Part shown: positions 19,650-28,313 of the stretch, piece after piece
Numbering within the stretch: position 1 is the stretch's first letter
Layout: each line of letters starts with the position of its first letter
From: Acetonema longum DSM 6540
GTDB taxonomy: Bacteria > Bacillota > Negativicutes > Sporomusales > Acetonemataceae
NCBI RefSeq assembly: GCF_000219125.1
Contig: NZ_AFGF01000234.1
Span: 51,824-115,823, forward strand
Length of the DNA: 64,000 nucleotides
Direction: 5' to 3'
Translations under genes and position numbers: made by a program
The notes under the pieces: generated by a model
Told to the model about the DNA's origin: nothing
The model's database searches: none
Seen by the model: only the letters and a program-made list of their open reading frames with translations

Positions 19650-19940
19650 CCTAAGAGAACCTTTTGCTTAGGTCTGTGGTTGAAAATCGATGCCAGTCGC
19701 AGGCGAAACGATCCACGTAAGAAGTCCAAAGAGGCTTTGAGCATGGTGCGGCTTAGATATAAGCCCTGCCGAATTGGGAAGTGGGAGGCGGGAAAGTTCC
19801 GCCAACGAGTTTCTTGCACTGATCCATTGTAATCATTCGAGAGGAGTAGTAGTGAGGGGTTGAATTCCTAGTAGCGAACCTTCCGGCAGGCGAGTGTGGG
19901 GGCAAAGACCAGGTCGGCTAAGCAATGGTCCTTATTTTCA
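19650..19940 (+). ncRNA. Candidate structured non-coding RNA or long 5' leader
   Basis: This 354-bp gene-free interval (19608-19961) starts with a good promoter. It contains several hairpins close together: ACCTAAG/CTTAGGT near 19648-19672, CAAAG/CTTTG around 19730, GGCTTA-GATA-TAAGCC around 19753-19768, and GGCGG/CCGCC around 19788-19804. No open frame is convincing. It may be an independent small RNA or a regulatory leader of the zinc-ribbon gene. I do not recognise a known riboswitch class, and no intrinsic terminator is obvious between it and the gene. Boundaries are approximate. Confidence 0.45.
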
Positions 19941-19961
19941 AAAGGTGAGGGGATATCTTTA

Positions 19962-20249
19962 ATGGCTTTCCAGGACAGAACGTTGAAGTGTAAAGACTGT
20001 GGGGCGGACTTTGTGTTCACTGCAGGGGAGCAAGAGTTTTATGCCGAAAAAGGTTTTGAAAACGACCCGGTACGCTGCCGTGAATGCCGTGAAGCCAGAA
20101 AGCGGAGCCGTGACGGCGGCTCGGCAACCCGTGAAATGTATGATGCTGTGTGCGCCAACTGCGGCGTAACCACTCAAGTGCCTTTTAAACCGCGTAATGA
20201 CCGTCCGATTTACTGCCGCGAGTGTTTTAGCGCAAATCGTGATCGTTAA
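19962..20249 (+). CDS. Small zinc-ribbon protein (CxxC-CxxC type)
   Basis: This 95-aa protein has four CxxC pairs: CKDC (residues 10-13), CREC (42-45), CANC (64-67) and CREC (84-87), consistent with two zinc ribbons. It also has a basic EARKRSRDGG linker. Proteins of this type (probable zinc-ribbon domain, zf-trcl) are common in anaerobic Firmicutes and have no firm function. I used ATG 19962, with GGTGAGGGG about 9 nt upstream, rather than the in-frame ATG at 19896, which lies in the structured leader. An intrinsic terminator follows. Confidence 0.82.
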   Translation: MAFQDRTLKCKDCGADFVFTAGEQEFYAEKGFENDPVRCRECREARKRSRDGGSATREMYDAVCANCGVTTQVPFKPRNDRPIYCRECFSANRDR

Positions 20250-20257
20250 GCGATATC

Positions 20258-20290
20258 AGCCCGGAGCAATCCGGGCTTTATGTTTTTTTA
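20258..20290 (+). terminator. Intrinsic terminator after the zinc-ribbon gene
   Basis: An 8-bp stem AGCCCGGA/TCCGGGCT with GCAA loop is followed by TTATGTTTTTTT, 8 bp after the stop codon. Confidence 0.9.
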
Positions 20291-20424
20291 GACAGAAACA
20301 AGCCCTATAAGGCAGGTTGGCTGTTCTTGTCGTGTATGATTTTACAAATTTTTTGTCGAATGTGGAATTTCTTCAATAAAAAGCTATGTAAGTAAATAAA
20401 TGGGTATTCAAAACAACTCAGGAG

Positions 20425-20513
20425 TTTTCCACAAGAATAACCGTTTAAAACAGAGGTTATGAACAGGTTTATCCACATTATCCACAGGTTGTTGTGATAA
20501 GAAATGTGGAAAA
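20425..20513. promoter_or_regulatory. DnaA-box cluster
   Basis: Within 89 bp there are two perfect, directly abutting TTATCCACA boxes (20469-20477 and 20478-20486), a TTTTCCACA (20425-20433), and an inverted TGTGGAAAA (20505-20513). A weak TGTGGAATT lies at 20361. AT-rich sequence flanks the cluster on the left. The intergenic stretch 20291-20578 contains no gene. The cluster resembles bacterial replication-origin or DnaA-titration sites, but dnaA/dnaN are not in the window. Confidence 0.75.
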
Positions 20514-20578
20514 CGGGGATAACTGCAATGAGCAATGATAATACGCCGCTCCGCTTTACATTTTCATAACAAAAGTAT

Positions 20579-20607
20579 TTGCGTAATTATGCATCGAGAT
20601 GTATAAT
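20579..20607 (+). promoter_or_regulatory. Sigma-A promoter of the amino acid ABC transporter operon
   Basis: TTGCGT (20579-20584), 17-nt spacer, perfect TATAAT (20602-20607), 45 bp before the substrate-binding protein gene. Confidence 0.7.
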
Positions 20608-20651
20608 TATTTACACGGTTCCAATCAACCAAAATAACACCGGGGGGAATT

Positions 20652-21431
20652 ATGATGAAAAAGTGGACAACGGCATTATTATTGGGAATATTTCTCCTGA
20701 CGCTTTTTCTGGCAGGCTGCGGCGGTTCTGAGCCGGCTAAGGAACAGGCTAAAAAGGTGCTGCGGGTAGGCTCTGAAACCACGTATCCGCCTTTTGAGTT
20801 TCAGGATGAAAAAAGCAAAGAGTATGTAGGCTTTGATCTGGACTTAATACGGGCTGTGGGCAACCAGATGGGCTATGAAATCCAAATTCAGAGCATGGCC
20901 TTCGACGGGTTGATTCCGGCCCTGGAAGCCGGCAACATCGATGCTCTCATTTCAGCTATGACCATTACCGCAGAGCGGGCGAAAAAGGTTACTTTTTCTC
21001 AACCCTACTATAAATCCGGCCTGGCGATTATGGTCCGGCAAGACAACACAGATATCAAGGAATTTGACGACCTGACCGGCAAGAAAATCGCCGTGCAGAT
21101 TGGCACCACCGGTGCGGATGAAGCCGCAAAGATTAAGGATGCTAAAATCAGCACCTTTAACAGTGCCCCCGAAGCCTTCCTGGAACTGAAAGCCGGCGGT
21201 GTGGACGCAGTAGTTAATGACCTGCCGGTGAACGAATACTATATCACCCAAGGCGGCGGTCAGGACGCCAAGATTGTGGGAAAAGCCCTGACCTCGGAAG
21301 ATTACGGCATTGCTACCGCTAAAAAAAATACCGAACTGGCCGGTCAAATCGACAAGGCTTTGGCCGAACTTAAGAAAAACGGCGAGTATGAAAAAATCTA
21401 CGTGAAATGGTTTGGCAGCAAGCCCCAATAA
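20652..21431 (+). CDS. Polar amino acid ABC transporter, substrate-binding lipoprotein
   Basis: This extracytoplasmic solute receptor has a lipoprotein signal: basic MMKKW, a hydrophobic stretch and an LAGC lipobox with Cys23 as the lipidated residue. The SBP_bac_3 fold follows (VGSETTYPPFEFQDE near residues 39-53, GFDLDLIRAVGNQMGY near 61-76, then IQIGTTGAD). It is the GlnH/FliY/ArtJ-type family; the amino acid bound cannot be assigned. The start may be ATG 20652 or 20655, with GGGGGG upstream. It is the first gene of a three-gene import operon. Confidence 0.93.
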   Translation: MMKKWTTALLLGIFLLTLFLAGCGGSEPAKEQAKKVLRVGSETTYPPFEFQDEKSKEYVGFDLDLIRAVGNQMGYEIQIQSMAFDGLIPALEAGNIDALISAMTITAERAKKVTFSQPYYKSGLAIMVRQDNTDIKEFDDLTGKKIAVQIGTTGADEAAKIKDAKISTFNSAPEAFLELKAGGVDAVVNDLPVNEYYITQGGGQDAKIVGKALTSEDYGIATAKKNTELAGQIDKALAELKKNGEYEKIYVKWFGSKPQ

Positions 21432-21586
21432 CGGCGGACGCCTGGGGCAAAGGGCGACGGCGCGGAGCAATTCGCGCCGTTTTGGTTGACAGGCAGCGGT
21501 GACGCGCATATAATCGTATTGTGCAAAATGACGGACCCAAGACATCTCTTTGGAGATGCTGAGGATGATTGAAGGTGGGACAGGCA

Positions 21587-22252
21587 ATGAATTTTGACTT
21601 TGACTTGGTGGTGCGTTCCTTTCCCCTGCTATTGCTGGGGGCGGGGATAACCCTTAAGATCACTGCGCTGAGTGTGGGCTTCGGCCTGCTGATCGGCATG
21701 TTTGTCGGCATGGCCAGGTTGGCGAAATCGGCGGTGGTCAGAATACCGGCATCTATCTATGTGCATTTTCTTCGCGGCACCCCTTTGCTGGTGCAGATCT
21801 TTTTGATTTATTTCGCCATACCGATTGTCATGGGGACTCGCGTAGATCCTTTTGTGGCGGCGGTTACCGCCTGCAGCATCAATAGCGGCGCCTATGTGGC
21901 CGAGATCTTTCGGGCCGGCATCCAGTCCATTGACAAGGGGCAGATGGAAGCCGGGCGCTCCCTGGGGATGAATTGGGTCCAGACCATGCGCTATATTATC
22001 CTGCCCCAGGCCTTAAAGCGAATCCTGCCGCCCCTGGGCAACGAATTTATTGCTATGTTGAAGGACTCTTCCCTGGTGTCGGCTATCGGCTTTGAGGAGT
22101 TGACTCGCCGGGGTCAGCTGATCATCGCCCGCACGTATGGTTCCTTTGAAATTTGGCTGAGCGTCGCTTTCATCTATCTCATTATGACCTTTACGATTTC
22201 CCGCCTGGTAGATTATCTGGAGCGGAGGTACAAGACCGATGATAAGCATTAA
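21587..22252 (+). CDS. Polar amino acid ABC transporter permease (HisM/GlnP type)
   Basis: This is the membrane subunit of the amino acid importer. The 221-aa protein has about five hydrophobic segments and the family's N-terminal [16 protein letters not shown] and EAA-loop [34 protein letters not shown] 21587, with AAGGTGGG upstream, is preferred over the TTG at 21569. The 155-bp gap before it holds a small stem-loop (CATCTC/GAGATG at 21542-21557). It overlaps the ATPase gene by 14 bp. Confidence 0.93.
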   Translation: MNFDFDLVVRSFPLLLLGAGITLKITALSVGFGLLIGMFVGMARLAKSAVVRIPASIYVHFLRGTPLLVQIFLIYFAIPIVMGTRVDPFVAAVTACSINSGAYVAEIFRAGIQSIDKGQMEAGRSLGMNWVQTMRYIILPQALKRILPPLGNEFIAMLKDSSLVSAIGFEELTRRGQLIIARTYGSFEIWLSVAFIYLIMTFTISRLVDYLERRYKTDDKH

Positions 22253-22958
22253 AGCAGTGCATAAAACCTTTGGCCGGCTGCATGTCCTCAAGGGCATTGA
22301 CCTGGAGGTCCGGGAGCAGGAAGTGGTGGTTATCATCGGACCCAGCGGTTCGGGTAAAAGCACCCTGCTCCGCTGCATCAACTACCTGGAGGAGCCCTCC
22401 GACGGCGCGATCGTGGTGGACGGCATTCCGCTGAACAGCGAAGCTAACATCAACACGGTCCGGGCCGAGGTCGGCATGGTCTTCCAGCGCTTCAACCTGT
22501 TTCCACACATGACCGTTATGGAGAATATTACCCTGGCGCCCCGGCAGGTGCGCAAAATTGGCCAGACTGAGGCCGGGCAGGCGGCTCTGGATCTTTTGAA
22601 GAAGGTCGGCCTGGCTGACAAGGCTAACGCTTACCCGGAACAACTTTCCGGCGGTCAGCAGCAGCGGGTGGCCATTGCCAGGGCTCTGGCCATGAGACCT
22701 AAAGTCATGCTGTTTGACGAACCCACCTCAGCCCTTGACCCGGAAATGATCAAGGAAGTGCTGGATGTTATGAAAACTTTGGCTAACGAGGGAATGACCA
22801 TGGTGGTGGTGACCCATGAAATGGCCTTTGCCCGCGAGGTAGGCGACCGGGTGATCTTTATGGACGAAGGCCGCATTCTGGAGCAGGGCACCCCGGAGGA
22901 GATTTTCAGCCATGCCCGGGAAGAGCGCACTCAGGCATTTCTGTCGAAAATTTTGTAA
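22239..22958 (+). CDS. Polar amino acid ABC transporter ATP-binding protein (GlnQ type)
   Basis: This is the cytoplasmic ATPase that powers the importer. The 239-aa protein has Walker [10 protein letters not shown] (residues 34-42), signature LSGGQQQR, Walker [13 protein letters not shown] and the H-loop VVTHEM. It has the compact size of amino-acid importer ATPases. Start overlap with the permease indicates coupling. No terminator is evident before the cold-shock promoter downstream. Confidence 0.95.
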   Translation: MISIKAVHKTFGRLHVLKGIDLEVREQEVVVIIGPSGSGKSTLLRCINYLEEPSDGAIVVDGIPLNSEANINTVRAEVGMVFQRFNLFPHMTVMENITLAPRQVRKIGQTEAGQAALDLLKKVGLADKANAYPEQLSGGQQQRVAIARALAMRPKVMLFDEPTSALDPEMIKEVLDVMKTLANEGMTMVVVTHEMAFAREVGDRVIFMDEGRILEQGTPEEIFSHAREERTQAFLSKIL

Positions 22959-22977
22959 ATAGATTCCTAATAGTTTG

Positions 22978-23006
22978 TTGAAAAACCCATTCAGCCGTGT
23001 TACAAT
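22978..23006 (+). promoter_or_regulatory. Sigma-A promoter of the cold-shock gene
   Basis: TTGAAA (22978-22983), 17-nt spacer, TACAAT (23001-23006). The implied 5' leader is about 50 nt. Confidence 0.7.
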
Positions 23007-23060
23007 ACTAATCGTGGCTTTGATAGTGAGGCCGGGTAGTACATCATAGGGGGAATTCAG

Positions 23061-23257
23061 ATGATCGGTAAAGTAAAATGGTTTAGTTCAGAAAAAGGAT
23101 ATGGCTTCATAGAGAGAGAAGACGGTGGCGATGTATTCGTGCATTTTTCCGCAATTACGGACGAAGGATTCAAAACTCTGACCGAGGACAAAGCGTGGAG
23201 TTTGAAATTGTCGACGGCGCCCGCGGACCGCAGGCTTCCAACGTCGTGAAAATTTAA
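23061..23257 (+). pseudogene. Cold-shock protein (Csp family) with a 1-nt frameshift
   Basis: The first 47 residues are a normal OB-fold cold-shock protein: [17 protein letters not shown] with the RNP1-type KGYGFI, then DVFVHFSAI as RNP2. After TEDK the reading frame ends in an unrelated tail, with a stop at 23247-23249. In the next frame the same DNA encodes [20 protein letters not shown] and a stop at 23255-23257, which is the expected Csp C-terminus. One missing base near 23189-23195 explains it, most simply GACCAAAGC changed to GACAAAGC. Either a sequence error or a real disruption. Confidence 0.85.
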
Positions 23258-23272
23258 CAAGACAGGGAGCGC

Positions 23273-23306
23273 GCCCGGCCGTACAGACCGGGCTTTTTGC
23301 TTTTTT
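23273..23306 (+). terminator. Intrinsic terminator after the cold-shock gene
   Basis: GCCCGG (23273-23278) pairs with CCGGGC (23288-23293), followed by TTTTTGCTTTTTT. Confidence 0.85.
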
Positions 23307-23400
23307 GCGCGAATTATGTAAAATATAAGAATTTTATGACAGGATTTTTATAGAGGATGGGGAATACTTATTAATAGGATACTGGAAAGGAGATGGTAGT

Positions 23401-23928
23401 ATGGCAATCACAGTACGAGGGAAAAATATCGACGTTACACCAGCTTTAAAAGATCACGTGGAAAAGCGTATTGGCAAAATCACCAAGTATTTTGACAATA
23501 TCGGGGAGATTGCCGTCGTCCTGGCCGTGGAAAAAGGCCGCCACATCGTTGAAGTGACTGTGCCGGTAAATGGTATCTTGCTGCGAGGCGAAGAAAGCAC
23601 CACGGATATGTACGCCTCCATTGATCTGGTCATTGAAAAACTGGAAAAGCAGATTGGAAAATATAAAACTAAATTATCCCGCCGTCTGCGGGATGGGATG
23701 CTGAAAGTTGACCTGATTCCCGATAACTCCGGGGGAAATGACGACTTTAAAGTGGTCAAAACCAAGCGTTTTGCCATCAAGCCCATGGATGTGGAAGAGG
23801 CTATCATGCAGATGAACCTGATTAACCACGACTTCTACGTATTCATGAACGCCGACACCGAAGATGTGAACGTGATCTACCGGCGTAAGGACGGACATTA
23901 CGGCCTGATTGAGCCGGAGCTGTTATAA
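23401..23928 (+). CDS. hpf: Ribosome hibernation promoting factor, long form
   Basis: Long HPF dimerises 70S ribosomes in stationary phase. The 175-aa protein has the N-terminal S30AE/RaiA domain (MAITVRGKNIDVTPALKDHVEKRI; VEKGRHIVEVTVPVNG) over residues 1-105. The C-terminal dimerisation domain covers about 118-175 (VVKTKRFAIKPMDVEEAIMQM to GHYGLIEPEL). hpf-secA-prfB is the usual Firmicutes order. GGAGATGG precedes ATG, and a strong terminator follows. Confidence 0.95.
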   Translation: MAITVRGKNIDVTPALKDHVEKRIGKITKYFDNIGEIAVVLAVEKGRHIVEVTVPVNGILLRGEESTTDMYASIDLVIEKLEKQIGKYKTKLSRRLRDGMLKVDLIPDNSGGNDDFKVVKTKRFAIKPMDVEEAIMQMNLINHDFYVFMNADTEDVNVIYRRKDGHYGLIEPELL

Positions 23929-23941
23929 GTAAAATAGAGCA

Positions 23942-23974
23942 AAAAGCAGCAGGGCTTGTCCCTGTTGCTTTTTT
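23942..23974 (+). terminator. Intrinsic terminator after hpf
   Basis: A 10-bp stem (23945-23954 with 23960-23969) and 5-nt loop are followed by TTTTT. Confidence 0.9.
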
Positions 23975-24064
23975 AGTGAATAAATACCGATTTTTGACTT
24001 TTTATATTCACTCTGCTAAAATGATTAAATAGGTGTATTCTGCTTAGCAGTTGCCTCGAAGTCA

Positions 24065-24292
24065 GGACCGTTCAAAAAAGTCCTGCTGGTAGGTAAGAGA
24101 AACGCTTGCGTTTCCGTACTGAAGAATTCAGGTGACTTTTCGGCTTATAAGAGACCGGCCTCTATCGCCACTCTCCAGAAAAGTCACGAATTGTGATACA
24201 GCGGAACGAGAACCATAGCGGAGGCGTACTGAGGTACGTTGGAGCGAAGGATCGCAGGAGCAACGACGCAGATGGGCCTTTTTCAACGGTCC
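24065..24292. repeat. Intergenic inverted-repeat element, copy R1 (full)
   Basis: This 228-bp element has terminal inverted repeats of about 19 bp: GGACCGTTCAAAAAAGTCC at the left, with GGGCCTTTTTCAACGGTCC at the right as its imperfect complement. An internal hairpin GTGACTTTTC/GAAAAGTCAC lies at about 24132-24187. The right 60 bp (AGGTACGTTGGAGCGAAGGATCGC and onward to GCAGATGGG) recurs in copy R4. It fills most of the 395-bp hpf-secA gap and ends about 17 bp before the secA ribosome binding site. No ORF. Confidence 0.85.
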
Positions 24293-24323
24293 GTCTGACA
24301 ATACAGTTCGGGAGATGATGCCG

Positions 24324-26828
24324 GTGTTCGGTTTTTTGAAAACGATCTTCGGGGACGATAATGCGCGAGATATTAAGCGCATGACCAAATATGTGGAAGA
24401 AATCAATGCCTTGGAATCGGACTTGGAGAAAATGAGCGACGCCACCTTGGCTGGCAAGACCCTGGAGTTTAAACAGAGACTTGCCCAGGGGCAGACCCTG
24501 CAGGATCTGCTGCCGGAGGCCTTTGCCGTGGTGAGAGAGGCTTCCCGCCGGACCCTGGGGATGCGTCATTTCGACGTACAGCTCTTAGGCGGCATTACCC
24601 TGCATGAAGGCAATATCGCCGAAATGCGCACCGGTGAAGGCAAGACCCTGGCAGCTACCCTGCCGGTGTATCTGAACGCTTTAAACGGCCAAGGCGTGCA
24701 TGTGGTCACGGTCAACGATTACCTGGCCCGCCGTGACAGCGAGTGGATGGGCAAAGTATATCGCTTTCTGGGCTTATCCGTGGGGCTGATCGTGCACGGG
24801 CTGGATTTCGCCGAGAGGAAGATGGCCTACAGCGCCGATGTGACCTATGGCACTAACAACGAATTCGGCTTTGATTATCTGCGGGATAACATGGTGATTC
24901 ATCCTGAACAGATGGTGCAGCGGGAACTGAACTACGCCATCGTAGACGAAGTGGACAGCATCTTGGTGGACGAGGCCCGTACGCCTCTGATCATTTCCGG
25001 ACCCGGGGAAAAATCCACCGATCTTTACTATGTGCTGGCCAAAGTTGTGCCCAAATTAAAGGCCGGCGAAGATTATACCATTGACGAGAAGGCCAATACC
25101 GTGGCCCCCACCGAAAGCGGCATCGCCAAGGCGGAAAAGCACTTGAATGTCCGCAATTTATATGAGGACGAGAACATAGAACTGTCCCATCATTTTAACC
25201 AGGCATTGCGGGCTCACGCCCTGATGCACCGGGATAAGGACTATGTGGTGAAAGACGACCAGGTCATTATTGTGGATGAGTTTACCGGCCGTCTGATGTT
25301 TGGCCGCCGTTACTCCGACGGTTTGCATCAGGCTATTGAAGCTAAGGAAGGTGTGAAAATTGAACGGGAAAGCCAGACTCTGGCATCCATTACCTTCCAG
25401 AACTATTTCCGCATGTATAGCAAACTGGCCGGCATGACCGGCACGGCCAAGACCGAGGAAGAGGAATTCCGCAAGATCTACGGCCTGGATGTCGTCGTGA
25501 TCCCAACTAATCAAAATGTGATCCGGGAAGATTTGCCGGATGTGATCTATAAAACCAAACGGGCAAAATACCGGGCGGCGGTGAGGGAAATCGCCGAGCG
25601 TTATGCCAAAGGCCAGCCGGTGCTGGTGGGGACCACTTCTATCGCCCAGTCGGAGGAACTCAGCGCGGCGCTGAAACGAAACGGTGTGTCTCATAACGTG
25701 CTGAATGCTAAATACCATGAGATGGAAGCCCAGATCGTGGCCCAGGCCGGGCAGAAAGGCGCCGTGACCATCGCCACAAACATGGCCGGCCGGGGTACAG
25801 ATATCGTGCTGGGAGAAGGCGTGCCCGCACTGGGCGGCCTGCATATCGTCGGCACCGAGCGCCATGAGAGCCGGCGGATTGACAACCAGCTGCGGGGCCG
25901 CAGCGGCCGTCAGGGAGACCCTGGTTCCACCCGTTTTTATCTGTCGTTGGAAGATGATCTGATGCGTCTGTTCGGCTCGGATAATATCGCCTCGATCATG
26001 GATAGGCTGGGCATGGAGGAAGATGAGCCAATCGAGCATTCCCTGATCACCCGCTCCATCGAGCAGGCCCAGAAAAAGGTTGAGGCCCGTAACTTTGACA
26101 TCCGGAAACAAGTGCTGGAATATGACGATGTGATGAATCAGCAGCGGGAGGTTATCTACAGCCAGCGCCGCAAGGTGCTGATGGGCGAAAACATGCGGGA
26201 GCACATCTTCCCGATGATAGAAACTATCATTCATCAGGGTATGGACCTCTATTGCGAGGAAAAAGTCTATCCTGAGGACTGGGATTATGATTCTCTTATT
26301 GAATACTGCGAGGATTTCTATGCCCCGGAAGGGTCTTTGGTCCGGGAAGACTTGACGGAATTCAGCCGCATTGAAGTGTACGAACACCTGCTGGCAGTGG
26401 CTGAGACAGCCTATGATAACCGGGAGAAAGTATTCGGTTCGGAAAATATGCGGGAACTGGAAAAAGTGGTCATGCTCAAGGTGGTAGACGGCAAGTGGAT
26501 GGACCATCTGGACGCCATGGATATGCTGCGCCAGGGCATCGGTCTTAGGGCTTACGGCCAGAAGAATCCTCTCATCGAGTATAAGATCGAGGCCTATGAC
26601 ATGTTCCAGCAGATGATCGAAAATATTCAGCAGGACATTGTCCGCTATATTTTCCGGGTCAACCTGCTGACTCAGGCTGACGACCGCCTGTCCGACGCCC
26701 ATGCCAGCCACGGCGAAGAAGACGGTCAGGCCAATCAGAGCGTTGTCAATAAGGATCAGACCGGCCGCAATGAGTTGTGCCCTTGCGGGTCCGGCAAAAA
26801 GTACAAGAAATGCTGCGGGGCCCGTTGA
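24324..26828 (+). CDS. secA: Preprotein translocase ATPase SecA
   Basis: SecA is the motor of Sec-dependent protein export. The 834-aa protein has Walker A RTGEGKT (residues 102-108), Walker [21 protein letters not shown], and DEAD-motor motifs including [10 protein letters not shown] and [17 protein letters not shown]. The C-terminal SEC-C zinc motif is [14 protein letters not shown] prefer GTG 24324 (giving [13 protein letters not shown], as in other SecAs, 9 nt after CGGGAGA); ATGs at 24315/24318 are too close to the RBS. The last codons and the TGA lie inside repeat copy R2. Confidence 0.97.
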   Translation: MFGFLKTIFGDDNARDIKRMTKYVEEINALESDLEKMSDATLAGKTLEFKQRLAQGQTLQDLLPEAFAVVREASRRTLGMRHFDVQLLGGITLHEGNIAEMRTGEGKTLAATLPVYLNALNGQGVHVVTVNDYLARRDSEWMGKVYRFLGLSVGLIVHGLDFAERKMAYSADVTYGTNNEFGFDYLRDNMVIHPEQMVQRELNYAIVDEVDSILVDEARTPLIISGPGEKSTDLYYVLAKVVPKLKAGEDYTIDEKANTVAPTESGIAKAEKHLNVRNLYEDENIELSHHFNQALRAHALMHRDKDYVVKDDQVIIVDEFTGRLMFGRRYSDGLHQAIEAKEGVKIERESQTLASITFQNYFRMYSKLAGMTGTAKTEEEEFRKIYGLDVVVIPTNQNVIREDLPDVIYKTKRAKYRAAVREIAERYAKGQPVLVGTTSIAQSEELSAALKRNGVSHNVLNAKYHEMEAQIVAQAGQKGAVTIATNMAGRGTDIVLGEGVPALGGLHIVGTERHESRRIDNQLRGRSGRQGDPGSTRFYLSLEDDLMRLFGSDNIASIMDRLGMEEDEPIEHSLITRSIEQAQKKVEARNFDIRKQVLEYDDVMNQQREVIYSQRRKVLMGENMREHIFPMIETIIHQGMDLYCEEKVYPEDWDYDSLIEYCEDFYAPEGSLVREDLTEFSRIEVYEHLLAVAETAYDNREKVFGSENMRELEKVVMLKVVDGKWMDHLDAMDMLRQGIGLRAYGQKNPLIEYKIEAYDMFQQMIENIQQDIVRYIFRVNLLTQADDRLSDAHASHGEEDGQANQSVVNKDQTGRNELCPCGSGKKYKKCCGAR

Positions 26829-27049
26829 AAAAGGCCCATCTGCGTTGTCAGGGCTGCGGGAGCGCGCTGTTCAGAAAGTGTTCCTTTTCGGATTTGTGCT
26901 AATTGCGTACTCTGATTACCCGAAAAGAAACCTGCTTTCTTCCAGCTTTCACGATGCTGCGCATCTTTCCAGCATTGCCGTACCCTCTGAACGTACTGTC
27001 TGCGCGCGCTTCCTCGTCCTTCCTAGCGTCTGGACCTTTTTGAACGGGC
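26818..27049. repeat. Intergenic inverted-repeat element, copy R2 (full)
   Basis: This 232-bp element is in the opposite orientation to R1. Its ends are GGGCCCGTTGAAAAAGGCCC and GACCTTTTTGAACGGGCCC. An internal CTTTTCGG...CCGAAAAG hairpin lies at about 26886-26935. The left end overlaps the secA 3' end; the TGA of CGTTGA is the secA stop codon. The right end is followed by GCGAGGCTGCGGG, a flank similar to those of R3 and R7. Confidence 0.85.
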
Positions 27050-27119
27050 CCGGGTGCGAGGCTGCGGGAGCAGAGTTTTCATAATAAAACGGTAATAATA
27101 GTAAAACGGAGTGAATAAC

Positions 27120-28233
27120 TTGTTATTGGAAGATTTGCATCGGGAGATCGTAAGTTTGGGCGAAAAGTTAGACGAAGTGAGGGCTTCTCTTTGACCTGAC
27201 TGGCAAAGAGGAGCAAATCGCCTATTTGGAAAATAAGATTCAGGCGCCGGGTTTTTGGGATGAGCCGGTTGGGGCCCAGAAAGTTATGCAGGAACTGACT
27301 GGCCTGAAAGACACGGCAGCCGATTACTACGCCATGCGCCGGCGCTACGAGGATATGGAGACCCTCTGGCGGCTGGGTATGGATGAAAAAGATGAGAGTG
27401 TCTATTCGGATGTGACCGAAGCCATGCAGCAGCTGCAGGCTGAGATTGAGCATCTGGAACTGACCCTGATGCTGTCGGGGGAATATGACGCCAACAACGC
27501 CATTGTGACCCTTCATGCCGGGGCCGGCGGCACTGAGGCCCAGGACTGGGCTCAGATGCTGCTCAGGATGTATGTCCGCTGGGCGGAAAAACAGGGTTTC
27601 ACCGTGGATACACTGGATTTTCTGGCGGGAGACGAGGCTGGCGTCAAAAGCGCCACTCTCTTGATTTCCGGTCGCAACGCCTATGGCTACCTGCGCTCGG
27701 AAAAGGGCGTGCACCGGCTGGTGCGGATCTCTCCTTTTGACGCTTCCGGGCGGCGGCATACTTCCTTCGCCGCCGTGGACATCATGCCGGAAATCGACGA
27801 GAATGTGGAGATCGCCATCAATCCGGCGGACCTGAAGGTAGATACCTACCGGGCCAGCGGCGCCGGCGGACAGCATATCAATAAGACCGATTCAGCGGTG
27901 CGCATGACCCACATTCCTACCGGGATCATCGTCCAGTGCCAAAATGAACGCTCCCAGATCCAAAACAGGGAACAGTGCATGAAGCTGCTGCGGGCCAGAT
28001 TATTTGAACTGGAACAGCGGAAGCAGGCCGAGAAGAAAGCAGAAATCGGCGGAGAATACCAGGCCATTGAGTGGGGCAGCCAGATCCGTTCCTATGTGTT
28101 CCATCCCTACAGCTTGGCGAAAGACCACCGTACCAATTGCGAGACCGGCAATATCCAGGCGGTTATGGACGGGGAACTGGAGGCCTTCATTGAGGCGTAT
28201 TTGAAAGGGCTAAAAACCGGCGCCCGCGAATAG
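27120..28233 (+). CDS. prfB: Peptide chain release factor 2, programmed +1 frameshift
   Basis: RF2 terminates translation at UGA/UAA. Translation starts at TTG 27120 (CGGAG about 8 nt upstream) and runs 24 codons to CTT TGA C at 27189-27195. A +1 shift there, skipping T27192, enters the main frame, which ends at 28233 (total about 370 aa). An upstream AGGG can act as the internal Shine-Dalgarno stimulator. The RF2 anticodon-like SPF motif (ISPFDASGRRHTSF) and peptidyl-hydrolysis GGQ (ASGAGGQHINKTDSAVR) are intact. The in-frame UGA is the known autoregulatory site of prfB, not a mutation. Confidence 0.96.
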
Positions 28234-28234
28234 C

Positions 28235-28256
28235 GGGACCGTTGAAAAAGGCCCGG
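28235..28256. repeat. Solo end of the inverted-repeat family (R3)
   Basis: GGGACCGTTGAAAAAGGCCC starts 2 bp after the prfB stop and is followed by TTCGAGGCTG, the outer flank seen at R2 and R7. It looks like a deletion derivative in which the body of the element is lost. Confidence 0.65.
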
Positions 28257-28313
28257 ATTCGAGGCTGTGGGTGGGTTACTCTAAACTCTTAGATGTTTTG
28301 GGGAGGCTCAGCA

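Noticed and set aside
19613..19819. A 68-aa minus-strand frame in the leader upstream of the zinc-ribbon gene
   Set aside because: No RBS and no visible family; it runs antisense to a promoter and a set of hairpins, so non-coding RNA is a better explanation.
25158..26711. A 517-aa open frame on the minus strand opposite secA
   Set aside because: It has no recognisable domain and composition typical of a codon-bias shadow; secA on the plus strand is certain.
27120..27195. In-frame TGA near the start of prfB, suggesting a pseudogene
   Set aside because: CTT TGA C with an upstream AGGG is the conserved programmed +1 frameshift site of RF2, and the downstream frame is intact with SPF and GGQ motifs.
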